Shown here: piece by piece, positions 13,285 to 25,721 of the stretch
Layout: the number at the start of each line of letters is the position of its first letter
Numbering within the stretch: the first letter of the stretch is position 1
The notes under the pieces: generated by a model
What the model was told of the DNA's origin: nothing
Seen by the model: only the letters and a program-made list of their open reading frames with translations
The model's database searches: none
Assembly: GCA_001414485.1 (NCBI GenBank)
Contig: LLEY01000056.1
Coordinates: forward strand, 308,738 to 372,737
Source of the DNA: Calycina herbarum
Taxonomy: Eukaryota; Ascomycota; Leotiomycetes; Helotiales; Pezizellaceae
DNA length: 64,000 nucleotides
Direction of reading: 5' to 3'
Position numbers and translations under genes: made by a program

Positions 13285-13299
13285 TATACTATATTTAAA

Positions 13300-16200
13300 A
13301 GAAGTTATCTTATCTAAGTATAGGATTATTAGTAATAGACTTTATATTCTAGATATAGAACTTTGAATATAGCTTCTTTAAAGAGCTTATAACTTAGTTA
13401 AGAGTAGTTACTCTAGTAAGAATAAGCTATTCGAGTTTATTTCTTAATACTACTAGTAGCCTAAGTTATACTAAAATATCGCCTAATTCTATAAAACGTA
13501 CGAAAGCTATCTATGAAATAAATACTCTTAACTACGTTACTAGAGTACTTTAAAGCTACTTTCGATTCTACTTTAAAGATAGAAGAATCTATCTATTAAC
13601 TTTATAAGACCGATTCTTATAATAGATAGATATAATACTATTATAGTAGTTATAGACCGGCTTACTAAGAACTATTATATTATTCTATACTATTCTAGTA
13701 TAGCTTTTACCGACCTAGCCTAGCTATTTATATAAGAAGTATAAAAACTCTATAGTCTACTAGATATACTTATCTCTAACTAGAGTTTCTTATTTATTTT
13801 AGACTTCTAGAAATCGGTTTATAATATACTCTATATTTATATAGATCTTTCTATAGCTTACTACCTAGAATTAGACAGTTAGATAGAAATCGTAAATAAA
13901 TCTATTATAAAGTATAACGTAGTTTATAAGCGAGTTAGATTTCTAAGCGAAATAGATTTTCTTTCTTAGTATTTTATAAATTCTTAAATATCTTACGATA
14001 TAATTAATTAAATTAATTATAGTATTTAGAATTAGAATTCTTATATATTTCTTCTTCTTTTTAATAAGTTCGTATATTATAGCTATGTTTTCTACATAGT
14101 CTACAGCGCCGGCGAGGTACTAGACTCGAGCTCGTATAATCACTATTTTCTACTAAAACTACTTATTCTTACGAATTAATATTACTAAGAACCTCTAAAT
14201 CTTACGTATCTTAGAGAGTAAGTAATCTTCCTTTCTATAATCGGCGCTTTTTCGTATAAGGACGCCGACTAAGTTGATTATTTACTATACGAAGTATAGT
14301 ATTCTTAGCTTATAATAAAGCTACTTTAGTAATTATATACTATACACTCTTTATAAGCTAGTCTAGGTTATATAGAATCTAGGTTAGAGAACTATCTTAG
14401 TATCGTACGACCTTATTTTATATATATAACGTCTAGGAATATACCTCTATTATATTATTTAGAGTCTTTAGTTCTTAAATAGCTAGGAGGCTTATTAAGG
14501 TAGATAGACGTAATAGAGTTCTTAGACGTATATTAAGCTATAAAATCACAGAATCTAGGTCGTATAATACTAAGCTAGATCCTCGAAACCCTCCTCGAAT
14601 ATTTGATTCGGTTATTATTATACGAAAGATAGTATAGAATATTAATAAGAAATCCTTCTTAGAAATATATATAATATAAAGTCGTATTAATTTCTTAAGT
14701 TCAGTACTATACGATCTTTTTAACGCTTGAAAACATTCTATATTAAGTAGCTAGAGTCTATAAGAGAAATAAGCTAGTATATAAAAAGTAATAATATTAT
14801 TACTCTTATAAAAAAGCTTAAAATCGACTAAGTAGTAGCTTTTATAGCTATTAAGTATAAGTAGCCGGTGAATACTCTTCGTATAAAGTTTTATATACTA
14901 ATCGAAATAAAAAATCTAATCTAGAGCTCGCTTATTTATTATCTAGCTATTTATAGTTATAGTAATTATCTAGTCGCGTAGTAATTAGCTGTTTTCGTAC
15001 TAGGAGAAGAGGTAGTTCTTCCTCGCTAAAATAATATATAAAAGTACTATAAAGCTATACGATCTAATATCTTAAATTACTATTATCTATTCCCGGTTTT
15101 CTTACTATACTATATAAGGCTAAGAAAGCCTTTTAGTACTTATAATAACTATTTCTAATATAATTTAGCTTATATAAAACCTAGTCTTATTAAAGTTATA
15201 AATATCCTTCTCTTAAATCCTATATTTATTAATTATATTTCGTATAAGGCGAAACCACGTGTTATACGTATTCGGATCTTCGTATTAGACTCTTTAATAA
15301 TTAATCCTTCGATTAAAACACGTCTTAAGTTCAGGTTATCGTCGTACGAAGTTCGAAGTCTAGTTCTTACTAACGCGTTCTATACCTCGTTCTAAGAGAA
15401 TACGATTCGCTATATCTTTAATATAACGTACTTGTAGAGGAAATAATCGAGAATCTAGGTCGAGAATATATTATATAATAACTGTTTCTTTAATCTCTAT
15501 AAGTTTTCGAGATTTAGTAATAGAATCTTATTATAATAATATTCTATAGATTCGATTAAGTAATGTTATATAAGATACTTTATAGATCTGTATAACCTTC
15601 TTAACTTTTAAATATAGATTTATACGAAGCGTATTTAACGTAAGAATTATATTAGACTCTGTCTAATACTTAACTATTTTATTTATTAAGAAAAACACGC
15701 TCTAAATAAGTTTATAAAGTACTAAGAAAAAAAATCTATTTCGCTTAAGAATCCAACTCGCTTATAGTCTATATTATTCTCTAATATATTAACTTTACTT
15801 AGAACGACTAAGTATAATTCTTACTATTAGTCGAATTCGCTATAAGAAACGTAGTTAGTACTACGACTAGTATATCTCCGTTCTTTACTAATTATAGCTA
15901 TTACTCTTATATAAGTTTTAGCTCTCTACGTCTATCTATATCTACTTCTTATAACACTCTCTCTAGTAGAACCTTCGCTTATAAAATAGAAGAAATCCTC
16001 GAAGTATTATATACGAATCTACTTACTATAAGAGATAGTATAGAATAGTTAGTAAATACTAGCTAATTACCTACTCTAGCTTATAAAGTAGATAACTTAG
16101 TAGTATTAAGTATAAAGAATATTAAGTTAGTAAGACCTATACTAAAACTCGACGCTAAATATATTAGCTCTTTTTAAATACTTTAAGTTATAAACTCTTA

Positions 16201-16560
16201 CTCTTATAAACTTAATTTACTATATAAACTATAATCTATCTATCTAGTCTTTTATATAAACCTACTACGCTCTGCCGCTAGTATCTCTCTTCTAAGGTAA
16301 TATAACCTCTCTCTACTATTAGTAGCTATAGATAACAACGGTTAAGCCTTCTAGGTAATAGAAGAGATAGTAGATTTAAGAAGAAAAAGAGATAGAGGAT
16401 TTAAATACCTTATCCGCTAGCGAGGATATAATAAGAACGAGAATTCGTAGGAACCTTTAGTTAACGTTATAGGTGCTAGCGTCTCTATTTATACGTTCGA
16501 GAGCTGATTTCCTACGAAGCTTAAGTCTACGAAAGACGAATAGTTAATAGTGTTTAAGAA
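13300..16560 (+). pseudogene. gypsy-2 integrase and chromodomain remnant, split by transposon B
   Basis: The integrase core is read at about 13590-13900 (VVIDRLTKNYYIILYYSS, LYSLLDILIS, then a YYLELDS--EIVNK block for YHPQTDGQTE). It stops at 13916, where transposon B starts, and resumes at about 15777 with the C-terminal integrase sequence (KLDAKYISSF near 16160, YLVFYINLLRSA near 16235-16270, matching HPVFHVSLLEP). A chromodomain remnant follows at about 16365-16470 (GFKYLIR-RGYNKNENS-EPL). The two halves join without loss once B and one TA are removed, so B inserted cleanly. Confidence 0.75.
13917..15774 (-). mobile_element. pogo/Fot1-like DNA transposon B (1858 bp)
   Basis: Inverted ends: the left begins ACGTAGTTTATAAGCGAG, the right ends in its RIP-altered complement, and TA flanks both sides (13915-13916, 15775-15776). 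The length equals that of other full copies here. The - strand carries the transposase remnant, with the same segments as E2 and E5 in the same order (the DDE region at about 14300-15250, the helix-turn-helix region towards the right end). Heavily RIP-mutated. It interrupts the integrase of gypsy-2. Confidence 0.8.
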
Positions 16561-16776
16561 ATTATAGAGAAGTATATATATTTAAGAGAAAAGAGAGAAA
16601 AGAAGACCTTATATAAGAGTCTTTAATTTAGTAAATAAGCTCGCTTCTAAGTAGCTTACTAAGCGAGATTACGAATATTATAGATATATTCTTCTATAGA
16701 TATATAAATAACTAAGAAAGAGCTTCTCTCTTTCTTTCTTTCTTATAAATAATCTATTCTTTAATCTCTATTATAA

Positions 16777-17048
16777 TATCTCTTCGTCTTTTAAATAGAT
16801 ATCAACGTAACTAGGTAATATAGTATCTTTATACTTAGAATATACTATTACCTACTGCTCTAGGAAATATATAAATAGTTCTATAATAGGAATATAAAAT
16901 AAGATAAAATAAATACTTAACTTAAAAATATCTACTCTTTTACTTTTATCTTCTCTTTTTACTAGAATACGCGTTTCTAGATATAACGTATTATAAAACT
17001 ATTAATTCCTTTGTTACTAATTTCTATATTTATATATTTATATATTTA
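16777..17048. other. Short AT-rich spacer
   Basis: Lies between the right LTR of gypsy-2 and MITE M1. It may be the displaced continuation of the copia relic that ends at 8310, but I found no readable pol motif in it. Confidence 0.3.
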
Positions 17049-18495
17049 ACGTAGTTTATTAGTAAGTCGACTATATTAGTAAGTCGACTACTTTTTTTAT
17101 ATATAAAAAACATCTATATATAACTGTATACTTAGAGTATTTATTAGTTAAAAACTCTAAAAATTTTAAATTAAGTTCTTATATATAATCTTATTTTATT
17201 ATTAAAATTTTAGAACTTTAGCTTACTTAATTAGAAAGTTATTAAGTATTTTCGTTTTTTAATTCTTATATTTTTTTTAAACTTTTAATAACTTTCTAAT
17301 TAAGTAAGCTAAAGTTCTAAAATTTTAATAATAAAATAAGATTAACGTAGTTTATTAGTATACTATATATATTAGTATATTATATACTTTTTCTTATTTT
17401 TCTATCTTATTACTTTAATATATGTTTTCTCTATAATAATAATACTAATTTAAGATTAAGAAGTACGAATTAATATAGTAATAGAAGCTATTTAATCTAT
17501 AAAAAAAAAATAAGTCGTAGATACGCTGCTAAACTCTATAATATTACTAAAAGTATACTCTATAATCGAATAAATAGTATATCTTCTCGTAGCGAATACT
17601 AGTCTAAATTACTTAAATTAACTAAGCTAGAGAAGAATATTATTATTTAATATATACTTGATTTAGATACTAGAGAGTTTACGCTATAGCTTACTAGTAT
17701 AGAAGATATAGCGAATTATATTCTTAAATTATAAGAGAGAAGACGTATTAGAAAGCTCTAGGCGTATCGATTCGTATAATAATAACTAGTTTTAAAAACG
17801 TGTTTTAATCGCGTTTACGACTTTTAAAAAACCTTATATAAAGATTCTAAGCTTATTAGTATATAGTTTTAACTAGTAGAGAATATAAGAGTAAAATATA
17901 GTATTCTAGACTATAGTTTTTAGAATTTCAACGAGACTAGCTTTATAATAGATATAATTACTTCTTCTATAGTTATTATATACGTAGATCGACGTAGTAG
18001 AGATAAGGTAGTTTAGCTAGGTAATCGAGAATAGACTACTATAATTACTTATATTAATAGCGAAGATAGAAGTATTTCTCTATTTTTAGTAGTTTAAGAG
18101 AAGAATTATCTTACGAATTAGTATACTAAGAGTAGCCTTCTATATAACTAGGTTATTAAACTAATAAGTAATAGCTAGATAAATAATAAAATAGGTCTAG
18201 AATAGCTTAAGTACTTTAATAAGTATACTTCTACTTAAGTAAAGAGTTTATATCGAATACTTACTCTTAATAGATATAAGAGTTATAAGTTAGCTGAATT
18301 CTAAGAGTACTATAAGATATATAATATTATTACTCTTAGACTACTTTCTTACTCTTCTTATTTAACCTAGTTACTTGATATTAGATGTTTTAGTACTTTA
18401 AAACAGATATATAGTTAATAAATTAAGACTTTTATTAAAGCTTATATTAACGATATTATAAAGATTAAGTTCTTTCTTACTTTTAAAGTAGTATA

Positions 18496-20356
18496 ACGTA
18501 GTATACTAGGACCTTATAATTATTAGAACCTTGTAAATCTTTTCCTACTCTACTACTTTAAAATATAATAAAACTACTATAATATATTAAATTAATTAAA
18601 ACTACTTAGAATCTAATAAACTAGATATATCTATAACTTCTTAACACGTCTACGTATTATAACTAGTTTTTCTATAAGTGCTATAACGTCGCCGAGTCGT
18701 TTGTCCTTTATCTTCTCTACTCTCTCTAGAGCGCTTATTACGTCGAACCTGCTTCTCTGTATTCTTCTAGGCTAATCCGTCCTATATATCCTCTATAGTA
18801 AGTGTACCTCCTTCTTAGACACGGGTATTTTTAGCTCTCTAGCGTTTGCTAAGGGCTTTATTTGCTGTTCGAAGTATATAGACCTAGGCTAATAAGAGGG
18901 TTACCTTATAAGCTAATCGCTCTATACCTTTTACTAATAAAGCGATTATCTAGAAAATAGGTGTTAGCGAGCTTCCTTAGTAACGAGTAATACGATTCTT
19001 AATAAGAGTTAATTATAAAAGAGCTTTAGAAGAGTTACGAGGAGTCTAGGAGACCTAAGAAGTAGCGTCGGTAGAGAGGGGTTTAGTAGGTATAGGAGTT
19101 TATAACTTGATATTAAGCTTTAAGATTATAGTATAGGGTTCTAGAGGTACTAGACCAGCTCTATAAAACCTAGCTTTAGTGTTTTAGGTTGTTATTAACT
19201 AGTTATAGGCTATGTAAAATATAAGAAAGAACTCGACCTTAGTAATATAGTTTATATAAGCCTTAATAAAGGTCTCGATTTAACGTCTATATATATGTTT
19301 AAGAATACTAAAACACCTAACGTCGAGTAGCTAGGTTAGATAAGACGAATAAGAAAGTAGGCAAAGAGTAATAATATTATATAACTTATAATACTCTTAG
19401 AATACTACTAATTTATAACTCTTATACCTATCTAGAACTAATATTCGATATAGCTCTTTTATATAACTACGAGTATACTTATCGAAGTATTCTAGCTATT
19501 CTAAGCCCGTCTTATTATTAGTCTATCTATTACTAGTTAGTTTAATAACTTAGTTATTAGGAAGACCGCTCTTAGTATACTAACTAGTAAGGTGATTTTT
19601 CTCTTAAACTACTAAGAATAGAGAGATGCTTAAACCCTCTCTATTAATATAGATAATTACTATAGCCTATTCCTAATTACCTAACTAGATAGCCTTACCT
19701 CTGCTACGTCGATTAGCGCGTATAATAACTATTCTAGTATAGATAACACTTATTATAAAACTAGTCTTATTAAAGTTATAGAAATCATAGTCTTAGATTC
19801 TATATTTCGCCTATATATTCTCTACTAGTCGAAACTATGTACTAATTAGCTTAGAATCTTTATATAAGGCTTTTTAGAAATCGTAAACGCGATTAAAACG
19901 TATCTTTAGTTCTAGACGTCGTTATATAAATCGTTATACCTAGTTCTTTCTAACGTGTTATTCTCTATATAACTTAAGTATATAATTTACTATATCTTCT
20001 ATACTACCTAGCTAGGGCGTAAATCCTCTTATATCTAGATTAAGTATATTTTAAATAATTATCTTCTCTTCTATTATAGTTATTTTATAATTTACTAGCC
20101 GGCGTTTACTAAGAGTAGTTTAACTAGCTATTCTATTAGTAAGTGTAGAATAAGAGACTCTATATAGCTTCGTAGCTTTACTACGGTTTATTCGTTTAGA
20201 TAATCGAATAGCTTTAATAGCTAGGATAATTTAAGCTTCTTAGGTTTAAGATTCTATTAGGTAGTTATTAAGAAAACACGTATTAAAGTTAGAAGTAGTA
20301 GAGTAGAGAAAAAATTTACAAGGTTCTAATAATTACAAGGTCCTAGTATACTATGT
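18496..20356 (-). mobile_element. pogo/Fot1-like DNA transposon E2 (1861 bp), inserted in E1
   Basis: TA flanks at 18494-18495 and 20357-20358. Ends: ACGTAGTATACTAGGACC on the left, complement on the right. The - strand carries the transposase, with its helix-turn-helix at the right end (about 19850-20280) and the DDE core at about 19200-19850. It is almost the same sequence as E5, including many RIP changes, so the two are recent relatives or one RIP-altered lineage. Less AT-rich than E1. Confidence 0.88.
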
Positions 20357-20851
20357 TATATAAAATTAATAATAGTCTAAAACGCTTAAGCTAGATTCTA
20401 TAAAACTAGCTTAGTACTTTTTAATCTATAGACTATAATTTCAAAGCTTAATATAAAGTTATAAACACTAACCTCTACTAGGCCTCTCTCTACTAACGCT
20501 GACTCTTAGATCTCTTAGACTTCTTATAACCTCGCCGAAGCTCTTTTATAAACAACTCTTATTAAGAACCAGATTACTAGTTACTAAGAAAGCTCGCTAA
20601 CACCTATTTCCTAGACAGTTATTACGTTAGCGAAAGGTATAGAGTAATTAGCTTATAAAGTAACTCTTTTAACTACTAAGGTACGTATACTTCGAGTAGT
20701 AAATAAAGCTCTTAGTAAGCGTCGTAGAGCTAGAAAGACTTGTATTTATTAAGATAGTATAACGTGGTTTATTAGAACTCTACGTATATTAGTACTCTAT
20801 ATACTTTTACTTTTCTCTACTACTTTAAAATATAATTAAATAACTATAATA

Positions 20852-22711
20852 ACGTGGTTTATTAGAACCTGGCGTATATCAGAACCTGGCGCACTTTTCC
20901 TATCTTCTCTACTTTATTATTTTAATATATATTATCTTAATAACTACTAATAGAAATTCAAACTTAAGAAGCTCGAATCATCTTAGCTATCGAGGCTATC
21001 TGATCATCTAAAAAGCTTAGTCGTCGAGCTACTACAAAAATCTACAAAGTCTCTGAAACTAGCCTTCACTATAGAATAAACAGCTAACTTCCTCTCCTAG
21101 AACAACGGCTAGCAAATATCAAATTAACTTAACTCGAGAAGGAAGTAATTCTTTAAAACATACTTAACTTAGATTCTAGAGGGTTTATACCCTGGCTAGC
21201 TAGTGTAGAAGATATAGCAAATTATATCCTCGAATCGTAGAGAGGGAAACGCGTTAGTAAGCTTTAGATACATCGATTTATATAATAACAACCAGGGTTA
21301 AAGACGCGTTTTAATCGCGTTTACGACTTCTAAAGAGCCTTATACGAAGATCCTAACCTAATTAGCGCGTGGTTCCGACTTATATAAAATATAAAAGCGA
21401 AATACAGCGTTTTAGATTACGATTTCTATAACTTCGACAAAACAGGCTTTATAATAGATATAATTTACCCTATAATAGTTGTTACACGTGTAGATCGACG
21501 TAGCAGAGGTAAGGCAGTTCAGCTAGGTAATCGGGAATAGGCTATAGTAATTGCTTATATTAATAGCAAGGGTTAGGATATCTCTCTATTTTTAGTCGTC
21601 TAAGAGAAGAATTATCTTACGAATTAGTATACAGACGGCGGCCTCCTATATAACTAGGTTATTAAACTAACAAGTAATAGATAGATAAACAACGAGACAG
21701 GTCTAGAATAGCTAAAACACTTCGATAAATATACTACTAGTCGTATAAAGGGTCTATATCGAATACTAGTATTAGATAAGTATAAGAGTTATAAATCGGC
21801 CGAATTTCAAGAGTATTATAAAGTATATAATAGTATAACTCTTAGACTACCTTCTCACTTATCCTATATAACCTAACTACTTAATATTAGGTGCTTTAGT
21901 ATATTAAAGCAGGTGTATAGTCGGCAGATTAAGACGTTTATTAAAGCCTATATTAACTATATTACAAAGGTAGAGTTCTTTTTAGCTTTTATAGTAGTAT
22001 ATAAAGAATTAATAACAGTCTAGAACGCTTAAGCTGGATTCTATAGAGCTAGCCTAGTACCTTTTAACTCGTAAGTAGTACTTTCAAAGCTTAATATAAG
22101 GTTACGGACTCTAACTCCTCTAAGACTCTCTACTGCTAATTCTAATACTTAGATCTCCTAGACTCTCTTAAACCCTACTAAAGCGCTCTTATAATCGACT
22201 CTTGTTTAGAAACGGATTACCTGTTACTAGAGGAGCTCGCCGACTCTACTATTTAAGACAGTTGCTACATTAGCAAAAGGTACAGAGCGAATAGCTTATA
22301 AGATAACCTTGTTATCTACTGAAGTACGTACCCTTCGAGCAGCGAATAAAGTCTTAAGTAAACGCCGTAGAGCTAAAAAGACTCGTGTATATCAAGGGAG
22401 GGCACTTATAGTAGAGGATGTCTAAGATCTTTTAACTTAAAAGGACGTTAATAAGCAAGTACGACGCGACTTACGTATAGAGAGAGGTAATAAGAAGGAG
22501 AGGTAATCGTCTAGACAGCGTTATAGCACTTATAGAAAAGCTGGTTATAATATACGAACTTGTTAAATAGATATAGATATATCTAATTCTTCGGATTCTA
22601 AGTAGTTATAGTTAATTTAATATATTATAGTTAATTTATTAATATTCAAAGTTAAATACTAAGGGAAAGTGCGCTAGGTTCTAATATACGCTAGGTTCTA
22701 ATAAACCACGT
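20852..22711 (+). mobile_element. pogo/Fot1-like DNA transposon E4 (1860 bp), innermost level of the nest, least degraded
   Basis: TA flanks at 20850-20851 and 22712-22713. Both ends carry two AGAACCTGGCG boxes 17 bp apart. The + strand transposase shows the N-terminal helix-turn-helix (about 20960-21330), then NFDKTGF at about 21430-21450 (first catalytic Asp kept, Glu to Lys), VDRRSRGKAVQLGNRE near 21490-21540, VLDKYKSYKS near 21770-21800 (second Asp kept) and LLNIRCFSILKQVYS near 21878-21920, where the third catalytic Asp is Asn. Stops replace Trp and Gln. It retains more CA and TG than E1, consistent with being a later insertion. Confidence 0.9.
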
Positions 22712-23860
22712 TATATAAATTTAACTAAAACTACTAAGAATCTAATAAACTAGACATATCTATATCTACTTAATAAGTTCGTATATTATAACTAGCTTTT
22801 CTATAAGTACTACAGCGTTTACTAGTTAATTACTCTATCTTTTAACTAACTATCTCTATATATATATCGCGTTAAACCTACTTATCTACGTCTTTCTACG
22901 CTAGAATATCCTATATATCCTCTATAGTAAGTATACTACCTTAATATATATAAGTCTTCCTAGCTCTACGACGCTTACTAAGAGCTTTATTTACTACTCG
23001 AAGTATATATATCTCAGCGGTTAAAAGAGTTACTTTATAAGCTAATTACTTTATATCTTTTACTAATATAACAACTGTCTAGAAAATAGGTATTAGCAAG
23101 CTTCCTTAGTAACTAGTAATCCGGTTCTTAATAAGAGTTATTTATAAAAAAGCTTTAGTAGAGTTATAAAAAGTCTAAGAGACCTAAGAGTTAGCGTCGG
23201 TAGAGAGAGGTCTAGTAGAGGTCGGTGTTTATAACTTTATATTAAGCTTTAAAATCATAGTCTATAGATTAAAAGATACTAAGCCAGCCTCGTAGAATCT
23301 AGCTTAAGCGTTTTAAGCTATTATTAATTCTATATACGCTGCTTTAAAAGCGAGAAAGAACTTAACCTTTATAATATTATTAATATAAGCTTTAATAAAA
23401 GTCTTAATTTATCGACTATATACCTGTTTTAAAATACTAAAACACCTAATATTAAGTAGCTAGGTTAAATAAGAAGAGTAAGAAGGTAGTCTAAGAGTAA
23501 TAATATTATATATCTTATAGTACTCTTAGAATTCAGCTGATTTATAACTCTTATATCTATTAAGAATAAGTATTTAATATAGACTCTTTACTTAAGTAGA
23601 AGTATACTTATCGAAGTACTTAAGCTATTCTAGACCTGTTTTATTATTCGTCTAGCTATTACTTATTAGTTTAATAACCTAGTTATATAGAAGGCCGCTC
23701 TTAGTATACTAACTTAAGAGATAGTATTTCCTCTTTACTACTAAAAATAGAGGAATACTCTTACCTTCGCTGTTAATATAAGCAATTATAGTAGCCTATT
23801 CTCGATTACCTAGCTAAACTGTCTTATCTCTACTACGTCGATCTATATATATAACAACTA

Positions 23861-25721
23861 ACGTAGTATATCAGAACCTCGTGATTATTAGAACCTCGTG
23901 AATTTTTTCCTACTCTACTACTTTAAAATATAATAAAACTACTATAATATATTAAATTAATTAAAACTACTCGGAATCTAATAAACTAGATATATCTATA
24001 ACTTCTTAACACGTCTACGTATTATAACTAGTTTTTCTATAAGTGCTATAACGTCGCTAAGTTGTTTGTCCTTCATCTTCTCTACTCTCCCTAGAGCGCT
24101 TGTTACGTCGAACCTACTCCTCTGTATTCTTCTAGGCTAATCCGTCCTATGTATCCTCTATAGTAAGTGTACCTCCTTCTTAGACACAGGTATTTTTAGC
24201 CCTCCGGCGTTTACTAAGAGCTTTATTTACTATTCGAAGTATATAGACCTCAGCTAATAAGAGAGTTACCTTATAAGCTAATTACTCTATACCTTTTACT
24301 AACGAAGCGATTGTCTAGAAAATAGGTGTTAGCGAGCTTCCTTAGTAACGAGTAATACGATCCTTAACAAGAGTTGATTACGAAAGAGCTTTAGAAGGGT
24401 TACGAGGAGTCTAGGAGACCTAAGAGGTAGCGTCGGTAAAGGGGGGTCTAGTAGGTATAGGAGTCTATAACTTGATATTAAGCTTTAAGATCATAGTCTA
24501 GGGTTCTAGAGGTACTAGACCAGCTCTATAAAACCTAGCTTTAGCGTTTTAGGTTATTATTAACTGGTTGTAGGCTATGTAAAACGTAAGAAAGAACTTA
24601 ACCTTAGTAATATAGTTTATATAAGCTTTAATAAAGGTCTTGATTTAACGCCTATATATACGTTTAAGAATACTAAAACACCTAACGTCGAGTAGCTAGG
24701 TTAGATAAGACGAATAAGGAGGTAGGCAAAGAGTAATAATATTATATAACTTGTAATACTCTTAGAATACTACCGATTTATAACTCTTATACCTATCTAG
24801 AACTAACATTTGATATAGCTCTTTTATATAACTACGAGTATACTTATCGAAGTATTCTAGCTATTCTAAGCCTGTCTTATTATTAGTCTATCTATTACTA
24901 GTTAGTTTAATAACCTAGTTATTAGGAAGACCGCCCTTAGTATACTAACTAGTAAGATGATTTTTCTCTTAAACTACTAAGAATAGAGGGATGCTTAAAC
25001 CCTCTTTATTAATATAGACAATTGCTGTAGCCTATTCTCGATTGCCTAGCTAGATAGCCTTGCCTCTACTACGTCGATCAGCGCGTATAACAACTATTCT
25101 AGCGTAGATAATATCTATTATAAAACCAGTCTTATTAAAGTTATAGAAATCGTAGTCTTAGATCCTATATTTCGCCTATATATTCTCTACTAGTCGAAAC
25201 CACGTGCTAATTAGCTTAGGATCTTCGTATAAGGCCTTTTAGAAATCGTAAACGCGATTAAAACGCGTCTTTAGTTCTAGACGTCGTTGTATAAATCGTT
25301 GTACCTAGTTCTTTCTAACGTGTTATCCTCTACGCGACTCGAGTATATAATTTACTATATCTTCTATACTACCTAGCTAAGGTGTAAATCCTCTTATATC
25401 TAGATTAAGTATATTTTAAATAATCACCTCCTCTTCTATTATAGTTATTTTATGATTTGCTAGCCAGCGTTTGCTAAGAGTAGTTCGACTAGCTATTCTA
25501 TTAGTAAGTGTAGAATAAGAGACTCTATATAGCTTCGCAGCTTTACTACGGTTTATTCGTTTAGATGATTAAATAGCTTCGATAGCTAGGATAATTCGAG
25601 CTTCTTAGGTTTGAGATTCTATTAGGTAGTTGTTAAGAAAACGCGTGTTAAAGTTAGAGGTAGTAGAGTAGGGAAAAAATTCACAAGGTTCTGATAATTA
25701 CGAGGTCCTAGTATACTACGT
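23861..25721 (-). mobile_element. pogo/Fot1-like DNA transposon E5 (1861 bp), inserted in E3
   Basis: TA flanks at 23859-23860 and 25722-25723. Left end ACGTAGTATATCAGAACC, with two AGAACCTCGTG boxes 17 bp apart; the right end is the complement. It is a near-twin of E2 on the same strand, somewhat less RIP-altered (for example it keeps more CG, TG and CA). The transposase remnant lies on the - strand with many Gln/Trp-to-stop changes. Confidence 0.9.

Larger units (their letters stand above)
8311..16776 (+). mobile_element. Second Ty3/gypsy chromovirus (gypsy-2), both LTRs present, carrying two nested DNA transposons
   Basis: Similar LTR-like sequences lie at about 8311-8490 and 16610-16776 (both contain TAAATAAGCT and GCTTACTAAGCGAGATTACG or close variants, then a TCTCTTTCTT run); a purine tract precedes the right one. 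Between them, in + order, are gag, protease, reverse transcriptase, RNase H, integrase and a chromodomain. The coding part is split by two DNA transposons, 12142-13284 and 13917-15774. Removing these restores a continuous integrase. RIP stops are dense throughout. The exact LTR ends and target duplication could not be fixed. The 65-codon frame at 8456-8653 starts inside the LTR and is a chance frame. Confidence 0.8.
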
